Under the pieces are notes generated by a model that saw nothing but the letters and a program-made list of their open reading frames with translations, was not told where the DNA came from and searched no databases. Shown here in pieces: positions 45,465-58,142 of a stretch of DNA of 64,000 bases. The position numbers and the translations under genes are program-made. The DNA is from Thinopyrum elongatum (lineage: Eukaryota; Streptophyta; Magnoliopsida; Poales; Poaceae), in assembly GCA_011799875.1 (NCBI GenBank), contig CM022298.1, forward strand, positions 492,941,180 to 493,005,179. The letters run 5' to 3'. Position 1 is the first letter of the stretch, and each line of letters opens with the position of its first letter.

Positions 45465-47276
45465 CTAGCTTTTATTAACATAGATCAAAATTACATCGTT
45501 CACAAGGCTATTGATGACACATGCAGGTGGTTCGTCAGTCCAACTATCTGACACCTTATTACAGAAACTAAACTTAGCTAGCTCATGAGGTGCGGTATTC
45601 GCCGCACGAAAACAGTGCTTAAAGGTGACCTTCCCAATTCAAGTAACAGTATCCAGACACTCCGCAAAGACTGCTACCGTTGCATCCCACCACTGTCTAT
45701 CTTGTGCAGAATTGGATGACTTCAAGGGAGTCTGATTCGGCCTCAACCCGAGTAAAGCCTAGTGAGTTTGCAAATTGAAGACCATCTCGCATGGCTCTAG
45801 CCTCCATAGTCGTAGCATCTGAAGCACATTCATTGTATTTGCATTGAGCAGCTAGAAATTGTCCTTTCTCATCTTTGATTATGGCGGCCGTTGCTCCTGC
45901 ACCTGCATCTTCATAAAAAGTAGCGTCAACATTTACTTTCACAAACTTTGGGTCCGACCTCTTCCATCTATGCTCCGGGTCCTCCCTATTTCTGTTCGAC
46001 ACTTTGTTATACTCGCCTGTAATTGCCATCACCGAAACGGGTCATCTATTGGGAAGCAGAATTGGCTCATTGTGTGTGACCTGTCTACGGATCGACCACA
46101 AATACCAGCATCCCACTGCTATGACATCAATACTTCAAATAGTAGGAATGAGGTGAAACAGAGTGGTTGGTAAGTTTAGCAAGTGTTCGAGAACTATTGA
46201 TCCCGAGCAATCCACATGAAGGGCCGATCTGATAGAGTCCAACACGCTTAATTTGTCCCACAATTCTTTGGCTGGAATGCATTCAAAAAGCAGATGGCGC
46301 ACATCCTCTGCTCCATGGTGACAGATTGGGCATTCTCCACTCACCGGGATGTGTCTGTTAGCGAGTATAGACATTAACAGTACAATTCCGTGCAAAATTC
46401 TCCAGCAAAATATTTGAAATTTACGTGGGACTTGGATATTCCATAGCATAGACCACATTGCCGTGGTCATAAATCTTCCCAGTCTGCCCAGGGCAATTGC
46501 ATGGCCCCCATATTTGTATATCCACTCAATATGATATGCAGTTTTCACAGAGAAGATTCCATTTTTATTTGGATGCCAGGCCACAAAGTCATCAAATTCT
46601 TGAAGGTGTGGGGTATTTGCGAGATCCTTCGAACATCCACAGGGTTAAAATGGTCTCGAAGCAATTTCTCATCCCACGTTTGGGTAATAGGATTAACTAG
46701 TTTAGAAACCTTTGTTAATATAGACTGATTCCGTGGGGTAATAATCATCCTATTGGGCTTGAAGGTACCACGGGTCAGCCCGAATGTCAACATTTTCTCC
46801 CGTTCCTATTCTCCATATGTATCCATGTTTAAAGCAACCTAACCCCACAATGATACTCTGCCAAGTGAAGGAAGAGCCCTTTTTTGGCCCTGCTAGGAGA
46901 ATGTCACAATTGGGGTAATACTTTGCCCTTAAAATCTTAGCACAAAGAGAGTCCGAGTTCGTTATCAATCTCCAGCATTGTTTCGCCAAAAGAGAAAGAT
47001 TAAACGAATATAAATCTCGAAATCCCATCCCACCTTCACTCTCTGGGAAACACAGCTTCCACCAAGAATACCAATGCATCTTCTCGTTATCTTCTTCGTC
47101 ACCCCACCAAAATTGAGCTATTACATCTGTCATTTCTTTGCGAACCCCTTTAGCAAGACAGAAAACTAACATTGCAAATACTGGTATGGACTAAGCAATG
47201 GCTTTCAATAAAATCTCCTTGCTACTCATGGACAATTGTCTCTCCATCCATCCTTTTATCCTCTGCATAACCCTGT
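45465..47276 (-). pseudogene. LINE ORF2 C-terminal part (RT tail, zf-RVT, RNase H-like)
   Basis: On the minus strand, in order: an RT-tail region (47276-46750) with KEMTDVIAQFWWGD, GMGFRDLYSFN and IGTGENVDIRADPW; a zf-RVT region (46584-46135) with CWRILHGIVLL and CPICHHGAEDVRHLLFEC; and an RNase H-like region (46032-45500) with KVNVDATF, EARAMRDGL and AESDS. Stops (for example near 47190 and 45697) and frame changes break it. An AATAAA occurs near 45472 on the minus strand. Element E is inserted at 47277, so the 5' part lies outside the window. Confidence 0.8.
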
Positions 47277-47768
47277 TGTCGGTGTCAAAACCGGCGGATC
47301 TCGGGTAGGGGGTCCCGAGCTGTGGATCTTGGAACAATGGGGAACAAGGGACGAAGGAGACGATGTTTACCCAGGTTCGGGCCCTCTCGAAGAGGTAAAA
47401 CCCTACGTCCTACTTGATTATGTTGAAGTGTATAGGATGATTACATAGTCGATCTACCACGAGATCAGATGAACTAAACCCTCGGTGAGTAGGATGATGG
47501 TTCTTCTTCTAGCCTCTACGGACTAAACCCCATGGTTTATATAGACACCAGGGGTACTAGGGTTACACATAGTTAGTTACAATAAAGAGATAAACATGCC
47601 AATTCTTCCATCTTGACTTGAAGGACACACCAAGGCTTCGAAGGTTTCCTGTTCGGACACGGAGTCTTCTTATAGCTCAGGCTTCTAGGAGTTGCAGAAC
47701 AACCCACTTTTCTGGCCCATAAGAGATAGGCCGGCAGCCCGAGGACCCCTTAGTCCAGGTCTCCCCCA
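47277..47768 (-). repeat. 3' LTR of element E (492 bp)
   Basis: The plus-strand reading starts TGTCGGTGTCAAAACC and ends TCTCCCCCA. A minus-strand TATATAAAC box lies near 47543-47535. The sense polypurine tract (AGTTCGGGGGCTAC) sits at 47769-47782. Confidence 0.82.
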
Positions 47769-48241
47769 GTAGCCCCCGAACTAGTCTTCGGAGCCGAGGT
47801 ACATGCGGGAATCATTGGCTTCGTAGACCAGTTCCTTCCATCATCGATGTTCACGCCAGGTAAGCAGTCCTCCTCAGCCAAACCTTCAAGGGCCACTTAT
47901 CCAAGTTCGGCCATGAGTTATCCGGATTATGTCCTGATTCCGCATTGTGAACATTACTTAGCCTCGAAGGCCAACCGCTCAAGTGTAAACAGTACCCTCG
48001 CCTGACAACTTTTGGCGAAAGGCCACAACCGGCTACAAACACTAAACCGTTGCAAAAACTCGATTCACGGTTTGAGGCATCTCCTCCATTGGCACATCCC
48101 ATCAATATGGAGATCGCGCCCCGTTTTTTAAGGGATATGATCAATGATTTTGGTTATCCCACTCGCGCATAATGGCACGATTATATCGAGAAGCGGCGAG
48201 GTCTGCGGCGCAGTAAAGGGACTCTTGGTATTACGACAGCT

Positions 48242-48250
48242 TATAAAAGG
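48242..48250 (+). promoter_or_regulatory. TATA box of the antisense gene in element E
   Basis: TATAAAAGG lies 132 bases upstream of the ATG at 48382, the same arrangement as in element B. Confidence 0.6.
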
Positions 48251-48381
48251 AAAACCGCCACCGTTTTCCCTACACACTTTCCCCTTCCTCTCTCACCATT
48301 GCCTTCCCAATCTACTGAACTCCAGCGCCCTGCCCCCTCCTTCCACACGAATGCCCTCCTAGCCACTTCCTCAAACCGACC

Positions 48382-51300
48382 ATGGCAGCATCTGGTTCGA
48401 AAGGCAAGTGGGAGGCCTCCAGCGTCACCAACGACGACATCGAGGATCTGAAGCGCGCCAGCTACCTTTCGGCCAACGTCACTCACCGGGCTCCGGAGGA
48501 GGGCCAGGTCGTCCCCACGCCCCAACCAGGCAAGAGGGTGGTGTTTGTCCCCCACTTCATCCGGGGGCTGGGCTTCCCGCTCCACCCCTTTGTCAGGGGG
48601 TTGATGTTCTTCTACGGGATAGATTTTAACGATCCCGCCCCGAACTCCTTTCTGCACATCTCGGCCTTCATCGTCATCTGTGAGGCCTTTCTGCGGGTCC
48701 ACCCACACTTCGGCTTGTGGCTAAAGGTCTTCAACATCACGCCGAAGATAGTCGACGGCCAGCAGAAGGACTGTGGGGGACGTGATGATCAGCAAGCTTG
48801 CCCGAGGCGAGTGGCCGGAGGGTACCTTCATAGATACCATCAAGGTCTGGCAAAAAGAGTGGTTCTATATCACCGAGCCACGCGGCGTGGGCTGGGCAGT
48901 GGCCCTCGAATTCAGATCCGGACCTCCCACGAGACTAACCTCGTGGACCAAGAAGAGCCTAGATTGGGGGTCGTCCACGGAGGTGGAGTTGCTGCAGAAA
49001 CGCGTCTCCAGTATGATGAAGGCGAACGCCAAGCTGACCAACGTGGTCCAGGTGACGCTGTGCTGCCGCCTCCAACCTTGCCAACAACGGGCCGCCCCAA
49101 TATGGTCCTACAAGCCTGAGGACCCAGCCATCATGCTCCGCTTCTACGGCACCACCCACGACAAGCTGTGGAAGGTGTTGTTCAAGCCCCAAAAGGATTG
49201 GCCGGCCAAGGAGGAGGACATTGGCCTTGATGCCGCACACCCTCCTCGGGAGGTAATGAAGTCTTATTCTTTATGTTCGGATTTTTGCCTTTTGAATAGG
49301 AACTTGACTCCTTTCTTCCTGCATTCGCAGAGCTGGTTGGAAAGCCGTGTAGATCGACTATCCGGCCCCGCTGCCCGAGGGCCCCAGGTCGGCCCTGCTG
49401 GAGGAAATGCTAACCGTGGCGCCATACAAGGCATCGGAGAAGAAAGAGAAGAAGAAAATCGAGATGAGGTAGCCCCGAGAGGGCCTCCGCCCAAGGGGGC
49501 ATCCGGACACGAAGTCCGGGGAAACCCAAGCCCCTTCCGCTCACGAGGGGGAGCAGGAAGAGGTCGGGGAGGAGAGCGACTCCACCCGAACCAGGAAGAG
49601 GGCAGCGTCTGACAATGCCGAGGAGGAACAACCTCCTTACGCCCCGAAGAAGCAGCGCAGGGCCAAGTTGGCCATGTCCGATGACAGCTCGGGCTCTGCC
49701 GAGGAGTCTGAGGCTTCCGAAGAGGTTCCACGAAGGAACCCTAGGGTCGAGCCCCCTGCCTAAAGGTACGAATCTGAAGAGTCCTCGGGCGTTTGCTTTA
49801 TGGTTTATTACTGATCGTATGTATGTCTTTCATATTGCAGCCCGCCGCGCGACCTCCCCACTAATCAGGCCTCAGAGAGGAACTCTTCGCCAGCCGAGCT
49901 AGCGGAGAGTGGGACCGCGTCACGCTCTACGCCTCCTCCGGTCATCGAGGAGACCGGAGAGGGGTTGTCCCGAAAGCCCCTCCTGGCCCGGACACGGGGG
50001 GCGGCGGTGACGACATCATGGCCGAGGTTAACACCTCGGTCACCGAAGACCAGTAGGGGGGATCCCTCCTGGTGAACAAAGAGGGGGAGCTCGGTCAATC
50101 CGAGCCATCCCCGAAGACGGTTCCGGAGCCCCCGAGGCCCCCGGAGTCATCCATCCCGCCCTCCACTGAATGGGGAGCCGGGACCCTGCCACCAGCGCCA
50201 ACCACCGGAGAACGGGTCGTGGCTGGGTGGCCAGACGTGATGGAGGAGGCTTTGAATAGCTCCTCCATTGTTGCAGAACAGCGCGCCCTGATGGGCGTGG
50301 TTTTACAAAGTATTCGGTCCGTTAACAACGGACTGAAGGAAGCTTTTGGCGGCCTCCTGACGGGCTTTGAGGTAAGCCATGTAATGTTCTTTTTACAAAG
50401 AGAATTTCTTGAGCAAGGTCGTGGAATCCTCATATATAGCAGCCCCCAAGCCCTGGTTGAGTTTGAAAAACTCAAACAGGGATCGAATAGTCAAAGAGTG
50501 CTTGTGATAGCAAAAGTTTAATCATAGCCCCCGATACTCTGTACGGATTGAAAAACCTGGCAGAGGATCGAAAATCATCAAATCGGGAGTCTGGAAGCTA
50601 TTTTGCAGGCCTCATCTTCGGCGGCGGCTGCCAACACCGCGGAGTTGGCCGAGGTGAATCGGAATCTCAAGAGCTCTGATGAGGAGCTCGACCTTCTCAA
50701 CAAGCGGTTCAACGAAGCGCAAGGTTAGTACGGACTAGACTTTTAGTAGTTCGGTTTTCCTTATCAAGCGAGGTATCTGGGGTTAACCCTAAGCAATGAA
50801 TGCTTTGTTATGACTGCAGCTGTCGCCACAGAGGTCGAGAACCTCAAGGCCGAACTGAAGAAGGCGAAGCAGGAGGCCGTCGAACAGAAGGCGGCGGCCG
50901 ATCGAGCGGCCGCCGAACTATCGACGGTGAAGGCCGTCAGTGACAAGCACGAGGCCCGAGTGGACAAGGTGCAGCAGGAGCTCAAGGATGCCATCACTAA
51001 ATGTGAGGACCTTGAGCAGAAGAGTAAGGGTCAAGCCATCGAACTGTCCACGATAAAGCTGGAGATCCATGAGGCGAGGACACAGACGCGAAGCGCCCGA
51101 GAGGAACTCCCCCAAGTGAAGCTTATTGCAGATGGTAAGCCATATTTACTGCAGAGTGTCTTTGGCGGTCACAAGTTCACTTTGCTGACGTGAGTGTGGC
51201 GTTCCTCAGGTGCATTTGCGGATCTCCCGAGGAGTGCGGCCGATGTGGCAAGGCATTTTGCCTCTCGGGAGGGCGATGCCGAGCATAGGCTGTTCTGGGC

Positions 51301-51694
51301 GCAGTTCCAGGCGCCCGAACACCCTCCCCTCCAGAGTAATCAAATTAAGGGGTTGATGGAGTTGCACCGGATGGCGAAGCCGGCCTTGAAGGACCTTTGT
51401 GTCCGGCTATGGCCTTCAGGGCCGCTGCCGAGCAGCTACTTTGGCCTAGTGGAGAAGCTGTGCGACGCCGCGCCTCGGATCGACGTCCTGAAGCATTCCA
51501 TATGCATCGAGGTAGCTCGGATGGCCTTTGCGAAGACCATGGTGCACTGGCCGAAGATTAAGCCGGTCGAGATGGCCACCGGACCCCCGCCCTCGGGAAA
51601 GGAGCACAGGCGCACCGAGCACTATTTTCCCATCATAATGGATGGTGCTCGGGCGATAAAGGCCCAGTGTTCGAAAGATGTAATTTTTGAGTGA
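48382..51694 (+). pseudogene. Antisense gene of element E, related to that of B, frameshifted
   Basis: Starts ATGGCAGCATC. The first exon (to the GT donor at 49253) carries the PF04195-like region: FVPHFIRGLGFPLHPFVRGL, then FFYGIDFNDPAPNSFLHI, then CEAFLRVHPHFGLW. A one-base shift near 48770-48785 moves the reading to another frame. Later exons keep GT/AG borders: one starts at 49331; 50609-50723 and 50820-51134 form a coiled coil (Ala/Glu/Lys heptads); and 51210-51694 is a conserved C-terminal domain ending at TGA. Intervening AGCCCCC boxes lie in the introns. The layout (N-domain, disordered middle, coiled coil, C-domain) equals that of the B gene. Confidence 0.7.
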
Positions 51695-52984
51695 GCGCAC
51701 TATCATATGATAGCTGAACCTTTTGCTTTATAATGCAGTTGCTTTTGTATGGTTTACCATACTTTGTCTGCTTTTTGTTTATTTTGACTCCTGTGCGGCC
51801 GTTTTAATCTGAAAGTTACCAGTCGTCGGCTTTAGCCCCCGTGTAGATGCTACAAAGGGTGTTTCGACCTCCACATTGTGACCCTTAGCTGACATCTCGG
51901 TGCCCGTGGGCGGTAGTATGTGAGGGAAACGAGGAAATCAGACTATGCGGTTTTAGTGCTTTCACTTAGCCATAGGAGCTTGACTGCGGGGGCTAGTGAC
52001 TAGCCCCCAGTGTTTTGTGATGTTCGGATGAGCTGAGGTATATACCTTCATCACTTGGTTTGTGTGAAGACAAACCCTTCGTATAACACGGCGAAAGCTC
52101 CATTGATCTGTAGTTTAACATTTGTCATCGGATCGCCGACCAGTTCTCTCTTATTATGACAGTCAGTTTTCGGCTTTCTCCACTGAGGTACTTAACCAGG
52201 CGAGCTGGAAGTACAATCGTAGTGGTTCTCCCTTTACCCTCTTAGCCGAACATGCGGAACGTAAGAGGGCAAACACAGGAGCCGGACAACCCAACTATTG
52301 ACCCAAGACATAATCGGAACCAATTCATATAATGCAATATCCAAGACGACGAGTACATGAGATGGAAACTAGTGTCGGGGTGATGCCTGGGGCGAGTTTT
52401 ATAATCGAGCCCCCGGTCTATTAGCCGATCACATCTAAAGAAAATATGCACCGAACTAGTTGGTTTCGGCGTCGAAGAGCGAAAAAAGTTATGCAACATA
52501 AATGACAGCAAGAGGACCGTAAAGAGTGGTCTTTATTTCCGGTAAACTCGTGACGTCTAACCGTACAATCCGAACTGCCGAAGCAACTATTACAGATACT
52601 TCGCGAAAAGATAAATTTTACAGAGGAAAGGTTTACACAGGGGCATAATGCGTGGTTTGACGTCCCTACTGTGCCCTTCTACACGTCTGCGCCTTTGCTC
52701 TTGAGGGGGGGGGGAGAACTCCTTGGAGGGGGTAATAATCGACCGATGGGCCCTCGAGAGAGGGTCTTGAGAAGTCGCCGCACAGTATTAGCTTGATGTC
52801 GAATAGGTCCTGGATGGTACCAATTACTGTCCGAAGACGTATTTGACCATAGCTTGGTTAAGCCGAACACTTGGCTCTTTCGGTGGTTAGTCCCCACAGC
52901 TGCCCATGGTATTTTAAGCGCGAAGTTGTGCGTACGAGGCACGTATTGTGCGACTGTGGTGGGCATGCTGTGGGGTGCGTATAC
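51695..52984. other. Non-coding region of element E between antisense gene and protease
   Basis: No gene. AGCCCCC boxes at 51834, 52002 and 52408. A segment at 52085-52260 is the inverse of D's 37515-37690. pol would be expected here and is absent. Confidence 0.6.
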
Positions 52985-54600
52985 CTATTTACGTTGAACG
53001 TAGGGAGGCTCCTCAAGCCGAGACAGGGCTTGGGCCCATTTGCTTGCCTCTCGCGCCTTGACGGCAGGCTGGTACTTCGGCCCCTCGCTGCCGATTTGGA
53101 CTTCGGCTGCTAGAGCCGCTGTATGCTCCTCAGTCCGGAGTGAGCGCTTCGTGTTGCCATTGACTATGATGACACCCTTGGGTCCGGGCATCTTTAGCTC
53201 CAAGTATGCGTAATGGAGGACGACGTTGAAGCGAACAAACATCGTACGTCCAAGAAGTGCGTGATAGCCGCTGCGGAAAGGGACGATATCGAAGATCAAA
53301 TCTTCACTGCAGAAGTTGTCGGGCGAGCCAAACACTACCTCAAGAGTCACAGTGCCCGAGCAGCGGGCCTCAACACCTGGGATTACCCCTTTAAAGGTGG
53401 TGTTACTAGGTTTGATCCTTGATGGATCAATACCCATTTTCCTCGCTGTAACTGAATAGATCAGGTTGAGGCTGCTGCCTCCGTCCATGAGGACTCTAGT
53501 GAGGTGGTACCCATTGATAATGGGGTCAAGAACCAGAGCCGCTGATCCTCCATGAAGGATACTGGTCGGGCACGCCGACCACGGGTTAAATTTCGGGGCT
53601 ACCGACTCTACGGCGTAGACGTCTCGAAGTGTGCATTTCCTCTCCTTCTTGGGTATATGTGTGGCATAGATCATATTCACAGTTTTTACTTCAGGAGGGA
53701 ATTGCTTCGGGCCTCCATTGTTCGGCCCGCGAGTCTCTTCATCGTCCTCACTGCGGGGGCCTTGCCTTGCTCCTCGGCTGTGAGTTTGCCGGCCTGTTTG
53801 ATCACCTAACAGTTACGGTTGGTGTGATTGGCAGGCTTGGTCGAGGTGCCATGGATCTGGCAGGGTCTATCTAGTATTTTGTCAAGTGCGGTCGGGTCAT
53901 CCCTATTCCCTTTAGAGGGTTTCTTCCGCAGTCCTGATTTTGAGTTACTCAATCTGGCATTTACTGACGTGTCCTCGGGTTCACCATCATTCTGATGACG
54001 CTTGTTCTTGTTGCGTCGTGGTTTCCCATTTCCGTCCCGGACTTCTGAGGTACCGGGGTCTTCGGGGTTGTTGCTCCTACAAGCAAACCAGTTGTCTTCG
54101 CCCGCGCAAAAGCGGGTCATGAGTGAGGTAAGAGCTAACATTGTCCTCGGCTTGTCTTGGCCGAGCTAACGTGCTAGCCATTCGTCTCGGATGCTATGTT
54201 TGAACACGGCTATTGCCTCAGCATCCGTGCAGTCGACGATTTGGTTCTTCTTAGTCAAGAACTAATTCCAAAATTGCCGGGCTGACTCACCGGGCTGTTG
54301 GACCACACGGCTTAGGTCATCGGCATTCGGAGGTCGAACATAAGTGCCTTAAAAGTTAGCTCGGAAGGCATCCTCGAGCTCTTCCCAGACCCCTATGGAG
54401 TTTTCAGGGAGGCTGTTCAACCAATGCCTGGCTGGTCCTTTAAGCTTTAATGGCAGGTATTTTATGTTGTGGAGATCATCTCCTCGGACCATATGAATGT
54501 GGAGAAGGAAATCTTCAATCCACACGGCCGGGTCTGTTGTCCCGTCGTATTGTTTGATGTTTACGATTTAAAACCTTTGGGGAACTGATGTTGCATCACC
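52985..54600 (-). pseudogene. gag core and protease of element E
   Basis: Gag core near 54440-54350 (ARHWLNSLPENSIGVWEELEDAF), then the zinc-poor basic C-terminal part of gag (54141-53806) with KPRRNKNKRHQND. The protease is open from 53680 to 52985 with VLMDGGSSLNLIY (catalytic Asp) and YHALLGRTMFVRF. Stops and shifts lie near 54345, 54265 and 53805. Gag resumes beyond the solo LTR at 62796. Confidence 0.75.
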
Positions 54601-55658
54601 TCATCTGTGAAACACATTGGGTGAGTGATGACCCACAAGTATAGGGGATCAATCGTAGTCCTTTCGATAAGTAAGAGTGTCGAACCCAACGAGGAGCAGA
54701 AGGAAATGATAAGCGGTTTTCAGCAAGGTAATTTCTGCAAGCACTGAAATTGTCGGTAACAGGTAGTTTGATAGCAAGATAATTTGTAACGAGCAAGTAA
54801 CGGTAACGGTAAATAAAGTGCAGCAAGGTAGCCCAATCCTTTTGTGGCAAAGGACGGGCCAAAACGGTCTCTTATAATAAGCAAAGCGTTCTTGAGGGCA
54901 CTCGGGAAATTCATCTAGTCACTTTCAACATGTTGGTTTGATTCGTGTTCGCTACTTTGATAATTTGATATGTGGGTGGACTGGTGCTTGGTTGCTATTC
55001 TTACTTGAATAAACGTCCCACTTATGATTAACCCCCTCGCAAGCATCCACAACTACGAGAAAAGTATTAAGATAAAATCTAACCATAGCATTAAACATAT
55101 GGATCTAAATCAGTCCCTTACGGAATAGCGCATAAACTAGGGTTTAAGCTTCTGTCACTCTAGCAATCCATCATCTAATAACTACTCCACAATGCATTCC
55201 CTTAGGCCCAAAGATGGTGAAGTGTCATGTAGTCAACGTTCACATGACACCACTAAGGGAATCACAACATACGTATCATCAAAATATAGAACACATATCA
55301 AATTCACATGATTACTTGCAACATGACTTCTCCCGTGACCTCAAGAACAAAAGTAACTACTCACAAATGATATTCATGCTCAAGATCAGAGGGATATTAA
55401 ATAGCATAATGGACCTGAACATATAATATTCCACCAAATAAACCATATAGTAACCAACTACAAGATGTAATCAACAGTACTAGTCACCCACAGGTACAAA
55501 TCTGAGGTTCCGGTACAAAGATTGAACACAAGAGATGAACTAGGGTTTGAGATGAGATGGTGCTGTTGAAGATGTTGATGAAGATTGGCCTCCCAAAGAT
55601 GAGAGAGTTGTTGGTGATGACGATGGCTTCGATTTCCCCCTCCGGGAGGGAAGTTCCC

Positions 55659-57272
55659 TGATACGTCTCCAACGTATCTATAATTTTTTCTTGTTCCATA
55701 CTGTTATATTATCCTTCTTGGATGTTTTAGAATCATTTTTTGGGACTAACCTATTGACATAGTGCCCAGTGACAGTTGCTGTTTTTTTGCTTGTTTTTTA
55801 CTTCGCAGAAAATCAATACCAAACGGAGTCCAAATGCAGCAAAAGTTTTTGGAGATTTTTTCTAGACCAGAAGACACCTGTTGGGCCAAAGAAGTACTAG
55901 AGGGGGGCTCCAAGGGGAGCACAACCCACCAGGGCGCGACTGGGGGCCCAAGCGCACCCAGGTGGGTTGTGCCCACCTCGGCCGCCTCCCGCACTGCCTC
56001 TTTGCTCTATAAATACCCTGAAAGTCCAAAAACCCTCGGGGAGTCGACGAAACACAATTTCAGCCGCCGCAAGTTCCAGAAACACCAGATCCAATCTAGA
56101 CACCATCACGGAGGGGTTCATCATCCTCATTGGTGCCTCTCCGATGATGCATGAGTAGTTCATTGTAGACCTACGAGTCCGTAGTTAGTAGCTAGATAGC
56201 TTCCTCTCTCTCTCTTTTGATTCTCAATAAAATGATCTCTTGGAGATCTATTTGATGTAACCCTTTTTGCGGTGTGTTTGTTGGGATCTAATGAACTTTG
56301 AGTTTATGATCAGATCTATTTTATCCATGAAAGTTATTTGATTCTTCTTTTGATCTCTTATATGCATGATTACTTATAGCCTTGTATTTCTTCTTCGAAT
56401 CTTTGGTTTAGTTAGGCCAACTAGATCGATTTTTCTTGCCATGGAAAGAGGTGCTTTATGATGGGTTCAATCGTGCGGTGTTCTTTCCCAGTGATAGAAG
56501 GGGCAGCAAGACACGTATTGATCGTTGCCATTAAGGATAACAAGATGGGGTCTATTCCTACATGAATAGATCTTGTCTACATCATGTCATCGTTCTTATT
56601 GCATTACTCTGTTTCTCCATGAACTTAATACACTAGATGCATCTGGATAGCGGTCGATGTGTGGAGTAATAGTAGTAGATGCAGGCAGGAGTCGGTCTAC
56701 TAATCTTGGACGTGATGCCTATATAATGATCATTGCCTGGATATCATCATACTTATTTGAAGTTCTATCAATTGCCCAACAGTAATTTGTTTACCCGCCA
56801 TATGCTATATTCTCGAGAGAAGCCACTAGTGAAATCTACGGCCCCCGGGTCTATTTTCCCATCATATATCTTCAGATCTATATTGCTATTTGCCTTTTTA
56901 TTTTTTGCATCTTTTATTTTCAGATCTATATTTTCAAAAACCCAAAATACCTTGTTGTACTTTTTTTATTACTTATTTTATTTTGCATTTTATCGAGAGC
57001 TATTTATCCAATCTATCACAAATATTCTCCCGCCAACTTGCCAATTTCTGGCGCCGTTACCCGAGAGGGATTGACAACCCCACTTTTGCGTCGGGTTGCA
57101 AGTATTTGTTCTTTGTGTGCAGGTACCATTTACATAGTGTTGCTTGGTTCTCCTACTAGTTCGATAACCTTGGTTTCATGACTGAAGGAAATACCTACCT
57201 TCGCTGTACTGCATCATCCCTTCCTCCTTGGGGAAAACACTAACGCAGATATGATACAAGAAAGGATCATCA
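55659..57272 (+). repeat. 5' LTR of element F
   Basis: Begins TGATACGTCTCC and ends AGGATCATCA. U3 palindrome arms at 55917-55938 and 55953-55974 (19 of 22 paired); TATAAATA box at 56008-56015. Relative to the 3' copy it lacks about 22 bases near 55736 and most of a CT repeat near 56206. Confidence 0.92.
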
Positions 57273-57283
57273 AAGGGAATTTC

Positions 57284-57301
57284 TGGCGCCGTTGCTGGGG
57301 A
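57284..57301 (+). promoter_or_regulatory. Primer-binding site of element F (tRNA-Asp type)
   Basis: TGGCGCCGTTGCTGGGGA: one mismatch (T for C at position 13) to the complement of the plant tRNA-Asp(GUC) 3' end. Confidence 0.85.
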
Positions 57302-57479
57302 GACATCATCAACATCTATCAGGTTCCTAATCACAAATCTCATCTCCTTGCAATTTACATTATTTGCCATTTGTCACTCGTTTTCATCTCCCCCACTTCA
57401 CAAAATTTGCCGTTTTATTTGCCCTTTTTTTCGTTCGCCGTTTTCTAGTCAGATCTCTTGTTTGCTTGAACTTGTCACC

Positions 57480-58142
57480 ATGAGTGACTTTGGTATGGGA
57501 GAAACAGATGATGGCCTAACTCCTAAGATTGGAAGATCCGGCAATCTGGATGCTAAAACTTTTGTTTTGGGGCAAGGGAACGTTATGGGAAAAGAATATA
57601 TCCAAGAATTTTTCAATACTGTTGGAAATTTGACTCTTGATGATACTCCTATACTTAAAAGAACTAAATATTATGCGGAAGCTATTTCAGCACTAGTTCT
57701 GAAACTTGAAAATAGATTTATCCGTACCCATCCTACCTTGCAGAGATTGTTTTATGAGTTACCAGTTATAAAGGATCCAAAAGCTAAAAAGTTAGCCACC
57801 CTTGTTCTTATGAATGAATTTGATCACATAGTGCGGGAGGCTAGGGATTTTTTTTATGGTATGAGCCGCGAAAAACTCTTAATAAATGAGATCCTTTATA
57901 TTAGTGATTATATGTTGAGGCATTTGCTTGGAAACAATCAAATCTTTGATGAGAATCTTAAAAAGGAAATCCCCATTTTAGATATAATTCAACAAGTTTT
58001 CAATGATGTTAATCATCATTATTCTTGGATTGTCGCCGGAAATCAAAGGGGATACGTAGATGGGCAACTTGATAATGCTAAAATTTCTATGGTAATGTGT
58101 TTTAAGTTATTTTTGCAAACCTCCCGACAAGAACACATCTAA
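57480..58142 (+). CDS. 220-residue protein of element F, family not recognised
   Basis: The start ATG at 57480 was chosen for its good context (GTCACCATGAGTG) and because it lies 178 bases after the PBS; an in-frame ATG at 57348 would add 44 hydrophobic, low-complexity residues. The protein is mainly alpha-helical in composition, with Leu/Ile/Asp/Lys-rich stretches (AEAISALVLKLENRF, INEILYISDYML, ILDIIQQVFNDVNHHY). There is no CCHC knuckle, protease or RT motif and no signal peptide. It occupies the place of gag and is uninterrupted, which hints at constraint or youth. It could be a diverged capsid-like protein; that is inference only. Confidence 0.7.
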   Translation: MSDFGMGETDDGLTPKIGRSGNLDAKTFVLGQGNVMGKEYIQEFFNTVGNLTLDDTPILKRTKYYAEAISALVLKLENRFIRTHPTLQRLFYELPVIKDPKAKKLATLVLMNEFDHIVREARDFFYGMSREKLLINEILYISDYMLRHLLGNNQIFDENLKKEIPILDIIQQVFNDVNHHYSWIVAGNQRGYVDGQLDNAKISMVMCFKLFLQTSRQEHI

